Of a DNA stretch of 64,000 nt, positions 59,908 through 64,000 are shown piece after piece. A program made the translations under genes and the position numbers. This DNA comes from Styela clava (lineage: Eukaryota; Chordata; Ascidiacea; Stolidobranchia; Styelidae). The DNA is taken from assembly GCF_964204865.1 (NCBI RefSeq), contig NC_135262.1, positions 17,041,650-17,105,649 on the forward strand, given 5' to 3'. The notes beneath the pieces were generated by a model. The model saw only the letters and a program-made list of their open reading frames with translations. It had not been told where the DNA came from and ran no database searches. Numbering within the stretch: the first letter of the stretch is position 1; each line of letters opens with the position of its first letter.

Positions 59908-62490
59908 TGTGTATGTATGTATGTTTATTCGTCTCGTAAAAGCAATATAAAAGAGTAAGTAATTATAAATACTGAAGACGGGATGTATGCACAAGACCAT
60001 ATTGGCCTAAAACACAAATGTACGGCATACACCCCTTTTGATATATATAAATTATAACAGGGTAAATCAAATATGTACAAGATGGTCCTTTATACAGGCA
60101 GTTGTGCAAGGAGGGTGGGTGGATGCGGTAACAGGGATAAGGGTGGAGTGTACAAAACTGTTTGTACAAAGGAGTTTGTTAGACAAAACAACATCTATAA
60201 ATAGAGACACTACACAACATGAAACACACTGCATATGAATATAGTGATAAAAAAAAATTAAGAATTTGGATGAATGTACAACACCATTGAGTGATGATAT
60301 CACATAGCCTACTATAAAACGCGGGAATGGTCAAGTTTAAAGGGTGTGTACATATATGGTATGCACCACTCAAGGGCGACAGTGTTATAAGTCGTCTATG
60401 GCTGTTCTGGCCAAAATGTGACCCTACAGGTTTTGGTGAAATATGATAAAGGTATGTATCAAATGACTCACTATTGTAAGGTTTTTTTTTTGGAATTCTG
60501 GATTCAGCCAAAAACGATGAAGTTTCAAAAAAAAAATAAAAAAAATTAATAAAAAGCATTTCCACAAAACCTATTATGGTTGCATTTCAGCCAGAAGATT
60601 AGAAAGGTATAAAGATACAGTGGGATAGGGAATGATAAGGTATAAAGAGAAGCCATTTTACCATGTCATGGATTTTCCAATGTAAATTAAAATAATAAAA
60701 TTATATGGTATCCTGGGATGAGCAGAAGAAAAAGTGTGATTCGGTGATAGGTAGCAACAATGGAAATAAATTGAACAGCATGCTACTCAAACAAAAACCA
60801 TTGTCCCTACTCCCTACTATTTGATCATTGAAGTTCTATTGTATTGTACTATCTATAACCTAAATTGCTGTGCTTTTGTTGTTGTCTAATTACGCATGAT
60901 AATGAAATTAGAATGGTGTGCTAGTTCAGTCCATTGTTCTATATTGAATCCGGGTGAAGTATCCTGTGTCAGCTGGTCTATGGTGACTGAAGAGGAGGAC
61001 AGTTTCCTGATAGTTCATTCAATCCAAATAATCAACAGCTCTCCCTTTCAGTGTTGAATTGACCTTAAAAAAATAATCTCCAAACAGGAACATGTTCAAA
61101 GCAGAGAAAATTGCTAATATGATGATAATATATATTGTTTAAGTTTGGAACAAAATTCCGAGTTCGATTTTGAATTTTTGATGTCATCGGGTAGGGAATT
61201 CCAAGCTTTTGGTCCACATACTGCGATTGATTCTTGTGAAATACTTTTACTGACAAATGGAATAAAAAAATTATCTTTATTTCTGCTGTTTGAATTTGGG
61301 TTTGCTTGGAACAGGCTGGACGGAAGCTCTCCAATGTGACAAGAGAACATCATAGTACATAGTTCAAATTTAGCTAAATCCACAACTCGTAGTAGCCTAT
61401 GCTCTTTAAATAAGTCATCAATTTTTTCGCGATTACCTCTATGAAAAACTCTTCTACTAAAGCGATTGCAAACACTTTGAATTTTTTTGAGAATGGACGA
61501 TTGGCGATGAACATAAGCTGAGGCACAATAACGAATATAGCTTTCTATCAGAGAGTGGTATAGAGGTATTAAACAAGATGTATTTAAGTTGTTGGCTATT
61601 TTCGTAATGGCACTAAGAGACGACCTTGTTTTCGATAGAACCATATTGGTGTGTTGTTTCCAAGACAATTTATCATCGATCATTTCACCCAGAAAGCGAG
61701 TCTGATTAACTCTTTCTATATTTATTCCATTTAATTCCAAATTTTGTTGCAGAGTTGGACACTTTTGCTTCGGCGTGCTAAATATCATATATTTAGTTTT
61801 ATCGACATTAATAGTGAGTTTGTTCGCAGACAACCAAGCTTGAATATTTTCTAAGTCGGTATTTGCTTTCGTCAAAAGTTCAGGCAAGTTTTTGCCTCGA
61901 AGATATGGCGTTGAGTCATCAGCAAAAAGTATGATATCAGAGTGAAGAAGAGAATTCGGAAAGTCGTTAATAATGATTGAAAAACATAATGGAGCCAAAA
62001 TAGAACCTTGTAAAGTACCTACAGTCAAATTACAGTATGTGCTAGATGCTACATCATTGTATATAACTACTTGTTTCCTTCCTGATAAGTAGCTTTTAAA
62101 CCAATCATAACTCTGACCTCTAACGCCAATATGGTGCAATTTGGCTAGTAATATGTCATGGTCAATACTATCAAATGCCTTGGAAAGGTCCAAGAACATA
62201 CCGAGAGTATACTCATTCTTATCAAATCCTTCTAGAATTTTACTGACAAGCAGGGATGTTGCATGAGATGTTGAATGATTTTGACGAAAGCCAAATTGTT
62301 GTGAATAAAAGAAATTTTTTTGGTCTAGGAAATGGGTGAGTCGTTTGTACATAATTTTTTCTAGAATTTTTGAAAATGCGGGAAGTAAGCTGATCGGTCG
62401 GTAGTTTTTTACATCTTTTGCATTTCCTTTCTTGAACAATGGCATAACTTTGGATAATTTGAACTGATGGAACCAGCAGATGGAACCTAG
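59908..62490 (-). mobile_element. 5'-truncated LINE (CR1/L2-like) inserted in the MULE
   Basis: The 3' end on the minus strand is AATAAACATACATACATACA, a short tandem tail typical of CR1/L2-type LINEs. About 1.2 kb of 3' untranslated sequence (59908-61113) precedes the reverse transcriptase reading frame. The 5' end breaks off at about 62480-62510 within the RT N-terminus (FHQFKLSKVMPLFKKGN), so the endonuclease and ORF1 are absent. Confidence 0.8.
61114..62445 (-). CDS. LINE reverse transcriptase, partial but uninterrupted
   Basis: This 443-residue open frame includes KNYRPISLLPAFSKILEKIM, QQFGFRQNHSTSHATSLL, motif A FLDLSKAFDSIDHDILLAKL, the QGSILAPLCFSIIINDFP block, catalytic ILFADDSTPYL, the SANKLTINVDKTKYMIF block, and the C-terminal region with RRVFHRGNREKIDDLF and VCGPKAWNSLPDDIKNS. 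The usual PQGSILGP reads LQGSILAP. With the endonuclease missing it cannot retrotranspose alone, but the RT frame has no stop, so the insertion is fairly young relative to the host MULE. Confidence 0.9.
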   Translation of the reverse strand: MPLFKKGNAKDVKNYRPISLLPAFSKILEKIMYKRLTHFLDQKNFFYSQQFGFRQNHSTSHATSLLVSKILEGFDKNEYTLGMFLDLSKAFDSIDHDILLAKLHHIGVRGQSYDWFKSYLSGRKQVVIYNDVASSTYCNLTVGTLQGSILAPLCFSIIINDFPNSLLHSDIILFADDSTPYLRGKNLPELLTKANTDLENIQAWLSANKLTINVDKTKYMIFSTPKQKCPTLQQNLELNGINIERVNQTRFLGEMIDDKLSWKQHTNMVLSKTRSSLSAITKIANNLNTSCLIPLYHSLIESYIRYCASAYVHRQSSILKKIQSVCNRFSRRVFHRGNREKIDDLFKEHRLLRVVDLAKFELCTMMFSCHIGELPSSLFQANPNSNSRNKDNFFIPFVSKSISQESIAVCGPKAWNSLPDDIKNSKSNSEFCSKLKQYILSSY

Positions 62491-62513
62491 CCGTCGGCTG
62501 GTAGACTACTCAG

Positions 62514-63204
62514 GTGGTGAGTTGGCTTACAACTAAAATCAGTCGGCACTAAGTAAATGCTATGCAATTCTTGAGTCTGCGTTTTACAAAGCAAGGTCTT
62601 CTCCTCGAGCATCGATATCGCAGAGCGATTGCTCGACTGGTGAGTTGTCTGCCTCTCGTTGCTCGGTAGTCGAGTTGTCTTCACCTCGAGCATCGATGAC
62701 GTCACGTCGCAGAGCGTTTGCTCGACTGGTGAGTTGACGGCCCGTCGGGCGGCTGCCGTAGGCGAGTTTAAACTACTGCAACCATAGACTACTGAGCTCA
62801 AATTCATAAATATTTAAGTGTTAATGTGAAGTATAAAGATTTTAATATATTTAAAGGTGCTCATTCAAAACATTTAATACCAATAAAGTTTAAAAAATTA
62901 AACGAACACAGTCATATAAGTCAACAGTCTATCTTCGCTACCGTAACGTTACTCTAATTTCGTCTGTAGACTGTATTTGTATTCATACAACATGATCAAA
63001 AAAATTCACTTATACAAATAAAAATGCTTTCTAGAGCATATTTATGTATTTTTCTCAACACTTGAGCACTAAAAATATCAAAAACGCATTTCTATAGACC
63101 TAAAACACCACCGTAGAAAATGCCAAAAGACGGACAACTCACCAGGCCTCGAGGTAGTCGAGTTGTCCGTGTAGTCGAGTTGTCCGTCAGCCCCCCGTAC
63201 GGTA
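62514..63204 (-). repeat. MULE right terminal inverted repeat
   Basis: Inverted partner of 57908-58605; differs by scattered substitutions and small gaps. Confidence 0.85.
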
Positions 63205-63250
63205 CTTCAGTGGTTATAAAAAGAGAGATAGTTACTAATGTATTTATCTT

Positions 63251-64000
63251 TCATATTTTTTTAAATATACCATACGATAGCGATCTAATGGCATTAGGCA
63301 AAACATTCCAGAGCTTTACACCCATATATTTGATTGACTTTTGTGTTCTGCTTGACGAGTATCTTGGGACGTGGAATGAACCTGATCTAGTGGAATGAGA
63401 ATGGATAGTACTCTGCTTCGTAAAAAATTCAGTGAATGCTATGGGAAGTTTACCATCAAAATATTGATGCATAAGTTTCAATATCTCGATTTCATGAATA
63501 TGACAAAGTTTAACTATGCTGCATCTGTGGTATAAAGGGTCAAGTCTAGACCGAAATGGTGCATTACATACAGCTCCAACTGCTTTATTTTGCAACACCT
63601 CCAATCTTCTAAGGAGAGTTGTCGGAGCGCTACCCCATGACATGATACCATACTGTAGATATGACTGGAAAAGTGAAAAATAGACCATTCAAAGAGCTGG
63701 CATGGTAAGAAATTTTCCGAGTGTAAATAATATTCCGAAAGCACGGGCCAGCTTTCCAGCGATGTAGTTAATATGCGTGGCTCATTTTAATTGGTCATCA
63801 ATATAGATGCCAAGGTATTTATAAGAGTTCATTCATTTCAAGAGACATTTTCAAGCTGAGCTTTATCAATGCTAACATGAAACAGAATTTTATTTTTTAT
63901 TCTTTATTTTTGGGGCTAATCAATAAGCATTTTGACTTTTCAATATTTATTGTGAGCTTATTACGGGTCATCCAAGTTGCAATTTTTTGCATTTCACAGT
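63251..64000 (-). pseudogene. Second LINE reverse-transcriptase relic, runs off the right edge
   Basis: The intact C-terminal stretch (63688-63251) reads YFSLFQSYLQYGIMSWGSAP, then LRRLEVLQNKAVGAVCNA, LKLMHQYFDGKLPIAFTEF and MGVKLWNVLPNAIRSLSYG. Upstream, other frames with stops give MQKIATWMTRNKLTINIEKS, KYLGIYIDDQLK and THINYIAGKLARAFGILFTL. It is a different LINE lineage from 61114-62445 and is broken by stops and shifts. Its 3' end lies close to the MULE right end. Confidence 0.85.

Larger units (their letters stand above)
57908..63204 (-). mobile_element. Mutator-like element (MULE) with about 690-bp TIRs
   Basis: TIRs at 57908-58605 and 62514-63204 are clearly homologous, inverted and open with GTACC(C)GTACGGGGG. 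The outer about 100 bp contains several GACAACTC / GAGTTGTC copies in both orientations, candidate transposase-binding sites. Between them lie a degraded MULE transposase (minus strand), a PHD-like relic and an inserted LINE (59908 to about 62490). MULEs normally make 9-bp target duplications; none is evident (left flank CACTGTCGAG, right flank CTTCAGTGG), so insertion was old or the ends are eroded. Confidence 0.85.

Noticed and set aside
57900-63215. 9-bp target duplication for the MULE
   Set aside because: Flanks ACTGTCGAG and CTTCAGTGG do not match in direct orientation under any border I tried.

Overview
This window is animal nuclear DNA from an AT-rich, transposon-loaded invertebrate genome. 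It contains a spliced SF3B3 gene, an intronless PCNA, a histone H3.3-type gene, several divergent linker-histone (H1) genes, two pirins, and remnants of hAT, Mutator-like, LINE and Penelope-like elements. Protein similarity suggests a marine invertebrate, possibly a tunicate; the sequence alone does not settle the lineage.

Layout. 1-7.6 kb is a housekeeping block on the minus strand: the first five coding exons of SF3B3 (it runs off the left edge) and PCNA with E2F-like sites upstream. 7.7-13.6 kb holds degraded repeats, a TATA-driven intronless gene for a small very basic protein, a LINE reverse-transcriptase relic and several hAT copies. 13.6-14.5 kb carries a two-exon gene for a small secreted cysteine-rich peptide.

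14.06-50.54 kb is a large, old inverted duplication. The left arm (about 14.06-23.28 kb) and right arm (about 42.2-50.54 kb) carry the same order of DNA in opposite orientation: H1 (19.4 kb minus; 47.5 kb plus) and H3 (22.8 kb intact; 42.3 kb minus, pseudogene). The roughly 19-kb centre holds further H1 copies in one orientation with a different, shared promoter block: a pseudogene at 24.7 kb, an intact gene at 29.3 kb, a copy with one nonsense codon at 32.4 kb and an intact gene at 41.1 kb. The copies are separated by foldback-like arrays of a roughly 16-bp minisatellite and by TIR transposons. An H1 tail fragment sits at 50.5 kb.

51.2-55.5 kb is a direct tandem duplication with two intronless pirin genes, each followed by a copy of a short TIR repeat. 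57.9-63.2 kb is a degraded Mutator-like element with about 690-bp terminal inverted repeats, a frameshifted transposase, a PHD-finger-like relic and an inserted, 5'-truncated LINE. A second LINE relic runs off the right edge.

Functionally the intact genes fall into chromatin and replication (H1 set, H3.3, PCNA), splicing (SF3B3) and an iron-binding cupin (pirin). The intact H1 and H3 genes lack introns; several have TATA boxes and AATAAA signals, and I found no histone stem-loop at the ends I inspected. This points to polyadenylated, replication-independent expression. Many hAT insertions can be delimited to the base by their 8-bp target duplications.
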